DNA from: 66-474 sp036279975 | GTDB lineage: Bacteria > Pseudomonadota > Gammaproteobacteria > Xanthomonadales > Rhodanobacteraceae | Direction of reading: 5' to 3' | Assembly (NCBI GenBank): GCA_036279975.1 | Contig: DASURP010000069.1 | Coordinates: forward strand, 1-31,616 | Length of the DNA: 31,616 bases | Shown here: in pieces, positions 23,063 through 31,616 of the stretch | Layout of the letters: the number at the start of each line of letters is the position of its first letter | Numbering within the stretch: the stretch's first letter is position 1 | Notes under the pieces: generated by a model | Seen by the model: only the letters and a program-made list of their open reading frames with translations | What the model was told of the DNA's origin: nothing | Database searches by the model: none | Translations under genes and position numbers: made by a program

Positions 23063-26000
23063 ACCTCGTGGCGTGGTTCCACGCGCACCGGCGTTCCCTG
23101 CTTTTCCTGATCGCCATCCTTGCACTGGGTGGCCTGGCGTCGGTCTTCAACCTGCCCGTCGCGTTGTTTCCCGACGTGTCGTTCCCCCGCGTGCGCGTCA
23201 GCGTGGATGCCGGCGACCGCCCCGCCGACCAGATGGCCATCGCGGTGACCCGGCCACTCGCGGAAGCCATCCGGCGCGTGCGCGGCGTGCGCAACGTGCG
23301 CTCGACCACCAGCCGCGGCAGCGCCGAAATCAACGTCGGCTTCGACTGGGGCGCGGACATGGGCCGTGCCCTGCTGGACGTGAACGCGGCCATCAGCCAG
23401 GTATTGCCGGACCTCCCGCCGGGTACGCGGGTCGGCGCGCGACGCATGGATCCCACCACGTTCCCGGTACTGGCATACAGCCTGCGCAGCAAGACCCTGA
23501 CCCCGACCCAGTTGTACGACCTCGCGCAGTATCAGTTGCGGCCATTGCTCTCCGGCGTGCCCGGGGTGGCGCGCGTGGGGGTGCAGGGCGGCGCGGTCGG
23601 CGAGTTCCATGTCGACATCGACCCCGCGCGGCTGCGCGCGCAGGACCTGACGGTGCAGGACGTGGTCACCGCGGTCTCGCAAGCCGCGGACATTTCCGCG
23701 CTCGGGCGCCTCGCCGACCACTACAAGCTTTTCCTGTTGCTGGCGAACAACCAGCCCTCCGACGTGCGGGCGTTGCGCGACGTGGTGGTGCGCGCAGGCC
23801 CCGGCGGCGTGGTGCGCGTCGGCGACATCGCCACGGTGCGGATGGGCAGCAAACCACAATGGGTACGCGTGGTTGCCGACGGCAGGCCCGCGGTATTGCT
23901 GCAGGTTTTCCAGCAGCCTTCGGCCAACAGCATCCAGATGGCCGATGCGGTCAAGGCACGCCTTGCCGCCTATGCACCGCAGATCCCGAAGGGCGTGGCG
24001 ATGGCGACCTGGTACGACCAGACGCAACTGGTCAAGGGCGCGGCCGGCAGCGTGCGGGACGCGATCCTGATCGGCATAGGCCTCGCCGGCCTGGTGCTGT
24101 TCGTGTTCCTGCGCAACACGCGGGTGATCGTGATCGCGATGCTGGTGGTGCCGGCGACGCTTGCGATCACCGTGTTGCTGCTCAAGGTGCTGGGCATGAG
24201 CTTCAACATGATGACGCTCGGGGGCATGGCGGCCGCGGTCGGCCTGCTGATCGACGATGTGGTGGTGATGCTGGAACACATCATGCGCCGGATCGGCGCC
24301 GAATCCGGACATGTACGCGAACGGGTGATGCGTGCCGCGCGCGAATTCGCGCGCCCGCAGGCCGGCTCGTCCTCCGCGACCATCATCATCTTCTTGCCGC
24401 TGGCGTTCCTGTCCGGCGTGACCGGCGCGTTCTTCAAGGCACTGTCGCTGACGATGGCGAGCGCGCTGGTGATCTCCTACCTGCTCACCTACATCGTGGT
24501 GCCGCTGCTGGCCGAACGCCTGATCGACGAACGCCATGCCAGGCCGCAGCTACCCACCCGCCTGGGCCGGGGCTTGACGCGTTATTACGAGGACGTCCTG
24601 CTGCGCGTGCTGGAGTGGCCGGTCCTGCTTCTGGTCGGCGTGATTCCGCTGGTCGTGGTCGGTTTCATTGCCTGGAAATCGGTCGGCAGCGGCTTCATGC
24701 CGAAAATCGACGAGGGCGGTTTCACGCTCGATTACATCGCACCGCCGGGAACCTCGCTGGAAGAAACCAACCGCCTGCTGGAGGAGGTTGGCGCGATCCT
24801 GCACGCCAATCCGCACGTCGATACCTGGTCGCGGCGCACCGGCCTGCAGCTGGGCGGGGGGCTGACCGAGGCCAACACCGGCGATTTCTTCGTGCGCCTG
24901 AAGGACGGCGCGCGGCCCCCGACTTCGCTGGTCATGGAACGGATCCGCGAACGGATCGAGGCCAGGGTACCCGGCCTCGACGTGGATGTTTCGCAGTTGA
25001 CGGAGGACCTGATCGGAGACCTCACCGAAGTGCCGCAGCCGATCGAAGTGAAGCTGTTCTCCGACAACGTCCGGGAACTGGACGCGACGGCGAAGAAGGT
25101 CGCCGCCCAGCTGGCCGGGATCCGGGGCGTGGTCGGAGTCCGCAACGGCATCAATCCGGCCGGCGACGCGCTGGAGGTGCGGGTCGATCCGGTCAAGGCC
25201 GCGTTGCTGGGACTGGATCCACGCGGTGTCGCCAATCAGGTTGCCGCTGCGGTCGCCGGCACCGTCGCCGCGCAATTGCCCAGCGGACCCAGGATGGTCG
25301 GGGTGCGGGTGTGGGTTCCGCCGGGCGAGCACGCCGAGATCGAACAGCTCGCGGCGCTGCCGATCAGCGACAGGCACGGCCACGTGTTCCGGTTGTCACG
25401 GGTGGCAAGCTTGCAGCAGCAACGCGGTCAACCGGAAATCGACCACGAGAACCTGAAGCGCATGGTCGCGGTCACGGCCCGCATCACCGGGCGCGACCTC
25501 GGCTCGACGATGCGCGACGTGAAGCGGGTGCTGGGCAAGCACGGCGAGATGCCGCGCGGCATGTACTACGAACTTGGAGGGCTCTACCTGCAGCAGCAGA
25601 TCGCCTTCCGCGGCCTCACCATCGTGCTGCTGGCCGCGATCGCGCTGGTGTTCACGCTGCTGCTGTTCCTGTACGAAAGTTTCCGCGCCGCGATCGTGGT
25701 GCTGGTCCAGCCCTTGCTGGCGATCTGCGGCGTGTTCATCGGCCTGTGGGCAACCGGAACCGAACTCGACATTTCCTCGATGATGGGCATGACCATGACC
25801 GTCGGCATCGTCACCGAGCTGTCGATCTTCTATTTTTCCGAGCTGGCCGAAATCCAGGAGCAGGCCGTGCGTGACGCAAGGCCACTGGGACTGCGCGAGG
25901 CGCTTCTGCAGGCCGGGCACCGACGCATGCGCGCGATCCTGATGTCCGCCATTGCCGCGATCCTGACGCTGTCGCCGCTGGCGCTGGCGATCGGACGCGG

Positions 26001-26124
26001 CTCGCAGATGCAGCAGCCGCTGGCGATTGCGATCATCGCCGGCATGCTGGTGGCGGTGCCGCTGGTGCTGGTGGTGATGCCGGCGCTGTATTCGCTGGCG
26101 ATGCGGCAGCGGACGCCGGACTAG
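23059..26124 (+). CDS. RND efflux pump, inner-membrane permease
   Basis: This 1021-residue AcrB/CusA superfamily proton antiporter has the usual 12-helix, two-periplasmic-loop plan. It starts MNLVAWFHAHRRSLLFLIAIL, and the NLPVALFPDVSFPRV motif after helix 1 is typical. The helix 4 proton-relay pair is D399-D400 in LLIDDVVVMLEH, as in multidrug (HAE) pumps. In helix 10 the position of the AcrB lysine appears to be E920 in VGIVTELSIFYFSE, which resembles the glutamate of CusA-type metal pumps. The substrate is therefore open. It ends 19 bases from the convergent sensor kinase gene. Confidence 0.93.
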   Translation: MNLVAWFHAHRRSLLFLIAILALGGLASVFNLPVALFPDVSFPRVRVSVDAGDRPADQMAIAVTRPLAEAIRRVRGVRNVRSTTSRGSAEINVGFDWGADMGRALLDVNAAISQVLPDLPPGTRVGARRMDPTTFPVLAYSLRSKTLTPTQLYDLAQYQLRPLLSGVPGVARVGVQGGAVGEFHVDIDPARLRAQDLTVQDVVTAVSQAADISALGRLADHYKLFLLLANNQPSDVRALRDVVVRAGPGGVVRVGDIATVRMGSKPQWVRVVADGRPAVLLQVFQQPSANSIQMADAVKARLAAYAPQIPKGVAMATWYDQTQLVKGAAGSVRDAILIGIGLAGLVLFVFLRNTRVIVIAMLVVPATLAITVLLLKVLGMSFNMMTLGGMAAAVGLLIDDVVVMLEHIMRRIGAESGHVRERVMRAAREFARPQAGSSSATIIIFLPLAFLSGVTGAFFKALSLTMASALVISYLLTYIVVPLLAERLIDERHARPQLPTRLGRGLTRYYEDVLLRVLEWPVLLLVGVIPLVVVGFIAWKSVGSGFMPKIDEGGFTLDYIAPPGTSLEETNRLLEEVGAILHANPHVDTWSRRTGLQLGGGLTEANTGDFFVRLKDGARPPTSLVMERIRERIEARVPGLDVDVSQLTEDLIGDLTEVPQPIEVKLFSDNVRELDATAKKVAAQLAGIRGVVGVRNGINPAGDALEVRVDPVKAALLGLDPRGVANQVAAAVAGTVAAQLPSGPRMVGVRVWVPPGEHAEIEQLAALPISDRHGHVFRLSRVASLQQQRGQPEIDHENLKRMVAVTARITGRDLGSTMRDVKRVLGKHGEMPRGMYYELGGLYLQQQIAFRGLTIVLLAAIALVFTLLLFLYESFRAAIVVLVQPLLAICGVFIGLWATGTELDISSMMGMTMTVGIVTELSIFYFSELAEIQEQAVRDARPLGLREALLQAGHRRMRAILMSAIAAILTLSPLALAIGRGSQMQQPLAIAIIAGMLVAVPLVLVVMPALYSLAMRQRTPD

Positions 26125-26143
26125 CCTGCTTCGTTCGCGACGG

Positions 26144-27544
26144 CTATCCGGGCGTCCGCGCCAGCCGCGAATCCGCTTCATCGCCCCAACCTAACCTCGC
26201 GTGCAAGACGCCTTCGTGCAATTCGAATGACAGCGTCATTCGCAGCGCCTTGGCTGCGGCAGCGGCCAGTGCCAGCCCCAAACCTGCGTGCCCCGCGCCT
26301 TGCGCCTCCTTGCGCCAGAAGCGCTGTCCGAAATTGGCCAGATCGTCCGCGTGCAGGCTGGGCGCCGAATTGCTCACCGTCACCCCCGACCGTGTCATCA
26401 GCACCGCAACCATCGATCCGGCTGGTGCGTAGGCGACGGCGTTGCCGAGCAGGTTGTCGAGCACGATTTCCAGCAATGCCGGGTCGGTCTCTATCAAGCC
26501 GGCGCGGTTGCCTGCGACATCGGATTCGATGCGGACGCCACGTGCGTTCGCGACTTCCTGGTGCCTCGCGCAGATGCGTGCCAGCAGTGGTGCCAGCGGC
26601 ACGCTTTCGAATTGCGATGGTTCGAGGCCGGACTGTATGCGCGTCAATTGCAGCAAGGCGGTAACGGTTGCCTCCAGCTCCACGCCGATGTTGCCGACCT
26701 CTCCCAGCAGGCTGTGGACATCCCGCCCGCTGGGATAGCGCCTTTCGACATCCACCAGCATGCGCAGCTCCGCCAGGCGCGTGCGGAATTCGTGGGCGAG
26801 CCCGGATGCGAACTGCCGTTCGCGCGCAAGGCCGCCGTCCATCCGCGCAAGCACTTCATTGAAACGCGCAACCAGTGGCGCCAGTTCCCTGGTGCCGCTT
26901 GCCGGCAGGCGTCCGCCCGGTGTCTCGGGGCCGATCCCGGCCATGGCGTGGTCGAGCACCGACAACGGCCGCAAGCCGCGTCGCACCAACCAGGGCGTCA
27001 GCAACAGGACCAGCAGGCATGCGCCAAGCAGGCTGCCGAGCAGGATGAAGTCCAGATTGTCCAGGAGTTCGTCGAGGGGTGCGCGGTCCAACCCGTAACG
27101 CAGCACGCAGGATGGGGCTTCCGGGCGGGCCATGCTTGCATCTTCGCGAGCCGGCGCGAAGCGCAGCGCGACCACGCGCAACGACCTGTCGCCGGGCAAT
27201 TCCGCGTCCGTGAAGCTCGGCGTGTCGCCCACCGCCAAAGCCGGCGGCGCCAGTGCCGTGCGCGCCACCACCGCGCCGCCGCACTGCAACACGTACCAAC
27301 TGGCGCCGGCGTGGCCGGGGAATGCGGCGGTCGCCGCGCCGTCGGCATCCACGCTGAACTTGCCATTCTCGACTTGCACCAGCTCCGCCAGCGACTGCGC
27401 ACGCGCCAACAGCGAGGCGTCGAAGCGCTGCTGCATTTCCGTATCGGCACGCCAGTCCACCACCTTGGCCGCGCCCCCGAATACCACCAACACCGCCAAT
27501 GCCAGCAATATGGTCAGCCGCCCGCGCAGCGAAAATGTCTTCAT
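26144..27544 (-). CDS. Two-component sensor histidine kinase
   Basis: A 466-residue inner-membrane kinase. Helix 1 is at 10-26 and a periplasmic domain runs about 28-163, with cysteines C88 and C146. Helix 2 is at 165-185, with a HAMP-like segment to about 240. The phosphorylated histidine is H251 in GLAHEFRTRLAELR, where the usual HELRTPL proline is R256. The ATP site has the N box LDNLLGNAVAYAP (362-374) and a glycine box GHAGLGLAL (418-426). The DxGxG box is replaced by SNSAP (391-395). Some kinases of this QseC/PmrB-like class share that change. The gene is 73 bases after the regulator and co-directional. Confidence 0.92.
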   Translation of the reverse strand: MKTFSLRGRLTILLALAVLVVFGGAAKVVDWRADTEMQQRFDASLLARAQSLAELVQVENGKFSVDADGAATAAFPGHAGASWYVLQCGGAVVARTALAPPALAVGDTPSFTDAELPGDRSLRVVALRFAPAREDASMARPEAPSCVLRYGLDRAPLDELLDNLDFILLGSLLGACLLVLLLTPWLVRRGLRPLSVLDHAMAGIGPETPGGRLPASGTRELAPLVARFNEVLARMDGGLARERQFASGLAHEFRTRLAELRMLVDVERRYPSGRDVHSLLGEVGNIGVELEATVTALLQLTRIQSGLEPSQFESVPLAPLLARICARHQEVANARGVRIESDVAGNRAGLIETDPALLEIVLDNLLGNAVAYAPAGSMVAVLMTRSGVTVSNSAPSLHADDLANFGQRFWRKEAQGAGHAGLGLALAAAAAKALRMTLSFELHEGVLHARLGWGDEADSRLARTPG

Positions 27545-27617
27545 GCGCGCACCGGATCCGGTATCGGCAGCCCGGTCCGGGAACGCACGGGGTCCGAAGT
27601 CATCCGGGTTGCGGCGT

Positions 27618-28283
27618 TCATGGAATGATGTAACCCACGCCGCGGCGATTTTCGATCAAGCCGGCGCAGCCCGCATCCTGCAGCTTGCGACGCAAGTTGA
27701 ACACCAGCACTTCGATGCTTCGGTCGGATGCCACGCTCGCGCTGCCGGCGATCCGTTCCAGGATCGTGACCCGCGCGAACACCCGGCCACGGTGGCGCAA
27801 CAACAACTCCAGCAAGGCGAACTCGCGTGGCGTCAGGTTCAAGATCGCGCCATTGGCCCACGCCCGGTGTGCCTGCGGGTCGAGGCGCACGCCCGCGTGT
27901 TCCAGCACATCGGACTGGACCCCTGCCGGACGCCGCGCCAATGCATGCAGGCGCGCCAACACTTCCTCGAACGCGAACGGCTTGACCAGGTAATCGTCGG
28001 CGCCGGCATTCAGGGCCTCGATGCGGTCACCCACCTGATCGCGCGCCGACAACACCAGTACGCGCGGCCGTTCTCCGCCATCCGGCAATGCGCGCAGTAC
28101 GCCGAGTCCATCCAGGCGGGGCAAGCCAAGATCGAGGATCACGAGATCGTAGCCGAAGCCGGAAAGGTAGCCGATGGCCTCTACTCCATCGCCAGCGAGG
28201 TCGACGGTGAAGCCTTCCGCACGCAAGCCGCGCGCGAGATTTTCGCGCAGGCGTTCCGAGTCTTCGACCAGCAACAGCTTCAT
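27618..28283 (-). CDS. OmpR/PhoB-family response regulator
   Basis: A 221-residue transcription factor. The receiver domain has the acidic pocket LVEDSE near 5-10, the phospho-acceptor D51 in LVILDLGLPRLDGL, and a conserved lysine in DDYLVKPFAFEE. The winged-helix domain shows LTPREFALLELLLRHRGRVF and ends RRGVGYIIP. ATG 28283 has GGAG ten bases upstream. It is the first gene of the regulator-kinase pair and is divergent from the PAP2 gene across a 390-base gap that holds a phased hexamer array. Confidence 0.95.
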   Translation of the reverse strand: MKLLLVEDSERLRENLARGLRAEGFTVDLAGDGVEAIGYLSGFGYDLVILDLGLPRLDGLGVLRALPDGGERPRVLVLSARDQVGDRIEALNAGADDYLVKPFAFEEVLARLHALARRPAGVQSDVLEHAGVRLDPQAHRAWANGAILNLTPREFALLELLLRHRGRVFARVTILERIAGSASVASDRSIEVLVFNLRRKLQDAGCAGLIENRRGVGYIIP

Positions 28284-28334
28284 GAATGTCTTGCTCCGGC
28301 CGGGCAGGCCAACGCTAGCACCGCAACCTGCCCT

Positions 28335-28598
28335 TCACCACTGAGCACTTGCCAAGTGCACGCGAAGTCCGCACCCAGGCCCGTCGCGCATGCTGACCGT
28401 TGCCGTTCCCACGAGGCCCCGAACATGCATCGCAGCACCACCATGGAGATTGGCGCGTGCTTCCTCCCGCGTATCCGTGCACGGCGGACGGATACGGGCA
28501 ACCTTGACGGGCACCGACTCCTGGATCGGCCATTCGACTGCATCCGGTGGGTGCGTGTCGCCCGACGTCGCGGCGAAAGGCCGGCGAAAGCTCGACAA
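28335..28598 (-). other. Possible small or decayed reading frame upstream of the response regulator
   Basis: The 390-base gap between the regulator (28283) and the PAP2 gene (28674) holds an 87-codon minus-strand frame from a TTG at 28598. It contains a protein-like stretch (VPVKVARIRPPCTDTREEA then RANLHGG), and its stop lies 51 bases before the regulator. Third-position GC is about two thirds, lower than the neighbouring genes. A separate frame starting at ATG 28636 would give a plausible signal peptide (MLVARFAFAYATLCRAFA), which joins this frame only by a frameshift. The gap also holds GCACTT-GCC-AAGTGC (28345-28359). Gene status is doubtful. Confidence 0.2.
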
Positions 28599-28623
28599 AG
28601 CGTGGCGTAAGCAAAAGCAAAGC
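28575..28623 (+). promoter_or_regulatory. Helically phased array of five A-rich hexamers upstream of PAP2
   Basis: GAAAGG (28575), GAAAGC (28586), CAAAGC (28596), GTAAGC (28607) and CAAAGC (28618) start 11, 10, 11 and 11 bases apart, on one face of the helix. Direct hexamers with an 11-base period are how OmpR-family regulators such as PmrA bind. Phased A-tracts also bend DNA. The array ends 51 bases before the PAP2 ATG. Confidence 0.5.
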
Positions 28624-28673
28624 GGGCCACAAGCATCGTGCGCCAGACTCAAGCGATGATTTCCGAGCTGTCG

Positions 28674-29309
28674 ATGAAGCCCGTGCGACGATTTGCCTTG
28701 CTGCTGCTGGCCGGCATCTGCATGGCCGCACCGCTGCATGCGGCGCTGGCCGCCGGTGGTCCGTTCGGCATCGACCACCGGATCGCCTATGACAACAGTG
28801 GCATCTGGGCGCGTCACAAGCAGAAGGTCTTGATGGGCGCCACCATCCTGACCGTGGTGGGCGGCTCGCTCGCACTCGGCGACCAGGACAAGCTCGGCGA
28901 CACGTTCTGGCGCTCGCTGGATTCGATGGCGGTGTCATCTGCGATCGCGCAAGGCGCCAAACTGGCATTCCAGCGGGAACGCCCCTCGCAGACCGGCGAC
29001 CCGAACAGGTTTTTCCAGGGTACGCGCTACGAAAGTTTCCCGAGCGGCGAAGTGACCGCCATCGCGGGCGCCGTGACGCCGTTCGTCGTCGCGTACGGAC
29101 ACGACCACCCGGCCGTCTACGCACTCGAACTGCTGCCCCTGTACGACGCGGTCGCGCGCGTCAAGACGCGCGGGCATTGGCAGAGCGACGTACTGGTCGG
29201 CTGGGGCATCGGTACGGCCGTGGGCATCTGGGCCGCGCATCGCAAGTCGCCGCTGATCCTGGGCTGGCTGCCTGGCGGCTTCCAGGTGGGATTCATCCAC
29301 CGCTTCTGA
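28674..29309 (+). CDS. PAP2-family phosphatase (phosphatidic acid phosphatase-like)
   Basis: A 211-residue membrane or periplasmic phosphatase. The MKPVRRFALLLLAGICMAAPLHA start looks like a signal peptide, so ATG 28674 is chosen over ATG 28656 and GTG 28638. The PAP2 motifs are K96-x6-R103-P104, PSGE at 123-126 where most members have PSGH, and R162-x5-H168-x3-D172. The replacement of the usual motif 2 histidine by E126 is notable. Possible substrates are lipid phosphates, undecaprenyl diphosphate or lipid A phosphates. The nearby glycosyltransferase and two-component system favour envelope modification (inference). Confidence 0.85.
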   Translation: MKPVRRFALLLLAGICMAAPLHAALAAGGPFGIDHRIAYDNSGIWARHKQKVLMGATILTVVGGSLALGDQDKLGDTFWRSLDSMAVSSAIAQGAKLAFQRERPSQTGDPNRFFQGTRYESFPSGEVTAIAGAVTPFVVAYGHDHPAVYALELLPLYDAVARVKTRGHWQSDVLVGWGIGTAVGIWAAHRKSPLILGWLPGGFQVGFIHRF

Positions 29310-29389
29310 ATGCGCAACCATCCCGAAACGGCAAGCTGGTCCAGCCGGAACGCGTATCGCGCCCCTTGCCACGCCGACTGCTTCCCGGC

Positions 29390-30490
29390 ATGACCGCACA
29401 ACGCGCGCCGGGCTTCTCCACCGGGATCGAAGACATCCGCCGTCGCGTGACCGCGCGCATGATGCGCGGTGTGTTTCGCGCGGGCAGCGTCAGCGGCACC
29501 CGGCTGCCGCGCACCGGAATCCACCGGGTACTGATCTGCCGCAGCGTGCATACCCTCGGCGATTCGCTGACCCTGACGCCGCTGTTGATGGAGCTCGCCG
29601 ACAGCTATCCCGGCGCGGAAGTGGACATCGTGTGCGGCTGCCCGATTGCGGATGCGTTGTTCGAAACCTTTCCCAACGTGCGCGCCATCCACCGCGTGCC
29701 GCGGCATGTCGCCGGTCACCTGTTGGCAACCGCGGGCGCCTTGCACGCAATGCGTCGCAAGCATTACGACCTCGTGATCGATCCCGACCCGCAATCGCAG
29801 TCGGGCCGGTTGCTGGCCCTGTCCGCGCATGCAACCTATTCGCTGGGTTACGTCGGTCCGAACAAAAGCGGTACGCTCACGCATGGCGTGGCGATTCCCG
29901 CGGGCCTTTGCCACAAGGCGATGACGCCGGTGTACCTGTTGCGCAGGGCGATCGGAGAAGACCCCGCGGCGCGCGAGTATCCGCAACCCAGGCTGGTGCT
30001 GACGAACGCGGAACTGGAATGCGGACGCCGCACACTCGCACGCCTCACCACGGCAAACGGCCGGCCGCGCGCAGGCGGCGCCCGCATCGGCGTTTTCGCC
30101 AACGCAACCCGCGACAAGCTGCTGGCGGGCGACTGGTGGCGGGTTTTCATCGATGCGTTCAGGACGGACTCGCCCGGCTGCCGGATCGTGGAAATCCTGC
30201 CGGTGTTCGGAAAGTCGATGCTGGAAGATCGCTTCGCGTGCTTCTATTCAAGTGACATCCGCAAACTGGCGGCCCTGATCGCAAACCTGGACGCGTACGT
30301 CAGCGCGGATTGCGGGGTGATGCACCTGGCCTGGGCTACCGGCACGCCGACGGTCGGATTGTTCAACGTCACCAATCCCTCCGAGTGGGGGCCGTTCGGT
30401 CCGCGCATGGGCGCCTTGCCGCTGGACGACGCCACGCCCGTCGAGATCGCGCACCGGACCACGGAGCGGCTCGGGTTGCCAAACGCATAG
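29390..30490 (+). CDS. Glycosyltransferase family 9 (heptosyltransferase-like)
   Basis: A 366-residue GT-B fold enzyme of the WaaC/WaaF/ADP-heptose transferase type. The N-terminal Rossmann domain shows VLICRSVHTLGDSLTLTPLL followed by YPGAEVDIVCG. The C-terminal nucleotide-sugar site is SADCGVMHLAWATGTPTVGLF (about 303-323), matching the family D-S/C-G-x-M-H-L-A-x-A-x-G-T-P pattern. It likely adds a sugar to the LPS core or a related glycan. ATG 29390 gives the usual length, and the frame upstream to 29177 overlaps the PAP2 gene. It is 80 bases after PAP2 and may be co-transcribed. Confidence 0.85.
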   Translation: MTAQRAPGFSTGIEDIRRRVTARMMRGVFRAGSVSGTRLPRTGIHRVLICRSVHTLGDSLTLTPLLMELADSYPGAEVDIVCGCPIADALFETFPNVRAIHRVPRHVAGHLLATAGALHAMRRKHYDLVIDPDPQSQSGRLLALSAHATYSLGYVGPNKSGTLTHGVAIPAGLCHKAMTPVYLLRRAIGEDPAAREYPQPRLVLTNAELECGRRTLARLTTANGRPRAGGARIGVFANATRDKLLAGDWWRVFIDAFRTDSPGCRIVEILPVFGKSMLEDRFACFYSSDIRKLAALIANLDAYVSADCGVMHLAWATGTPTVGLFNVTNPSEWGPFGPRMGALPLDDATPVEIAHRTTERLGLPNA

Positions 30491-30524
30491 CCCCGCAGGA
30501 CACCGCACGATCGCCGCCCCGTAC

Positions 30525-30549
30525 CTCCCGCATGCAACGCATGCGGGGG
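30525..30549. terminator. Hairpin between convergent glycosyltransferase and icd genes
   Basis: An 11-bp stem, CTCCCGCATGC with loop AAC and GCATGCGGGGG (one wobble), two bases from the icd stop. No T tract follows on either strand, so it is a candidate bidirectional 3'-end structure rather than a certain terminator. Confidence 0.45.
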
Positions 30550-30551
30550 TA

Positions 30552-31616
<1,065 letters not shown>

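Noticed and set aside
23004..25874. A 956-codon frame overlapping the RND permease in another frame
   Set aside because: Arg/Gly/Ala-rich frame shadow; the permease frame has the helices and the relay aspartates.
28425..28610. Plus-strand frame of about 61 codons starting MHRSTTMEIG before PAP2
   Set aside because: No ribosome site, Arg-rich composition, and it overlaps the phased hexamer array; no support as a gene.

Overview
This is a 31.6 kb stretch of high-GC chromosome from a gammaproteobacterium of the Xanthomonadales (Xanthomonadaceae/Rhodanobacteraceae type). The placement is inferred from gene order (groEL-groES-cutA-dsbD, then aroQ-accB-accC-prmA-DUF3426-fis-purH, then polA), a monomeric NADP isocitrate dehydrogenase, a dense GTG/ATG mix of starts with ATGA overlaps, and short dispersed hairpin repeats. 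No tRNA, rRNA, CRISPR array, prophage or transposase was seen.

Layout. 1-1401 (minus): 5' part of groEL, and groES with a CIRCE/HrcA operator. 1569-6854 (plus): cutA, dsbD, a TlpA-like thioredoxin, aroQ, accB, accC. 7048-12307 (plus): prmA, a zinc-ribbon/DUF3426 membrane protein, fis, purH, a glutathione S-transferase-like gene. 12426-15789: a DUF2782 exported protein (minus) divergent from polA (plus). 15790-16359: a 570-base gene-free stretch that is far from empty. It holds a perfect 18-bp palindrome, a sigma-32-like promoter, a run of hairpins with C-rich loops ending in a strong intrinsic terminator (a putative sRNA in the polA-downstream position), and a second, diverged copy of that terminator. 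16360-20466 (minus): an overlapping five-gene operon (small membrane protein, Xre regulator, secreted or anchored alpha/beta hydrolase, ABC ATPase, ABC-2 permease) whose promoter carries twin TGTCAAG-N4-CTTGACA operators. 20610-26124 (plus): a divergent tripartite RND efflux operon with all stops and starts overlapping. 26144-28283 (minus): a sensor kinase and an OmpR-type regulator. 28674-30490 (plus): a PAP2 phosphatase and a family 9 glycosyltransferase. 30552-31616 (minus): the C-terminal part of isocitrate dehydrogenase.

How it fits together. The left half is housekeeping: protein folding, periplasmic disulfide reduction, aromatic amino acid and fatty acid precursor supply, purine synthesis, replication and repair. 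The right half is cell-envelope traffic and sensing: an ABC exporter, an RND pump, a two-component system, and lipid/LPS-type enzymes. A helically phased array of five A-rich hexamers between the response regulator and the PAP2 gene suggests the two-component system controls the envelope genes.

The most interesting item is the putative polA-downstream sRNA. Its position recalls Spot 42 and ErsA, and its C-rich loops recall the Xanthomonas sX13 family. Here it appears to be driven by a heat-shock type promoter, which I infer from sequence alone.
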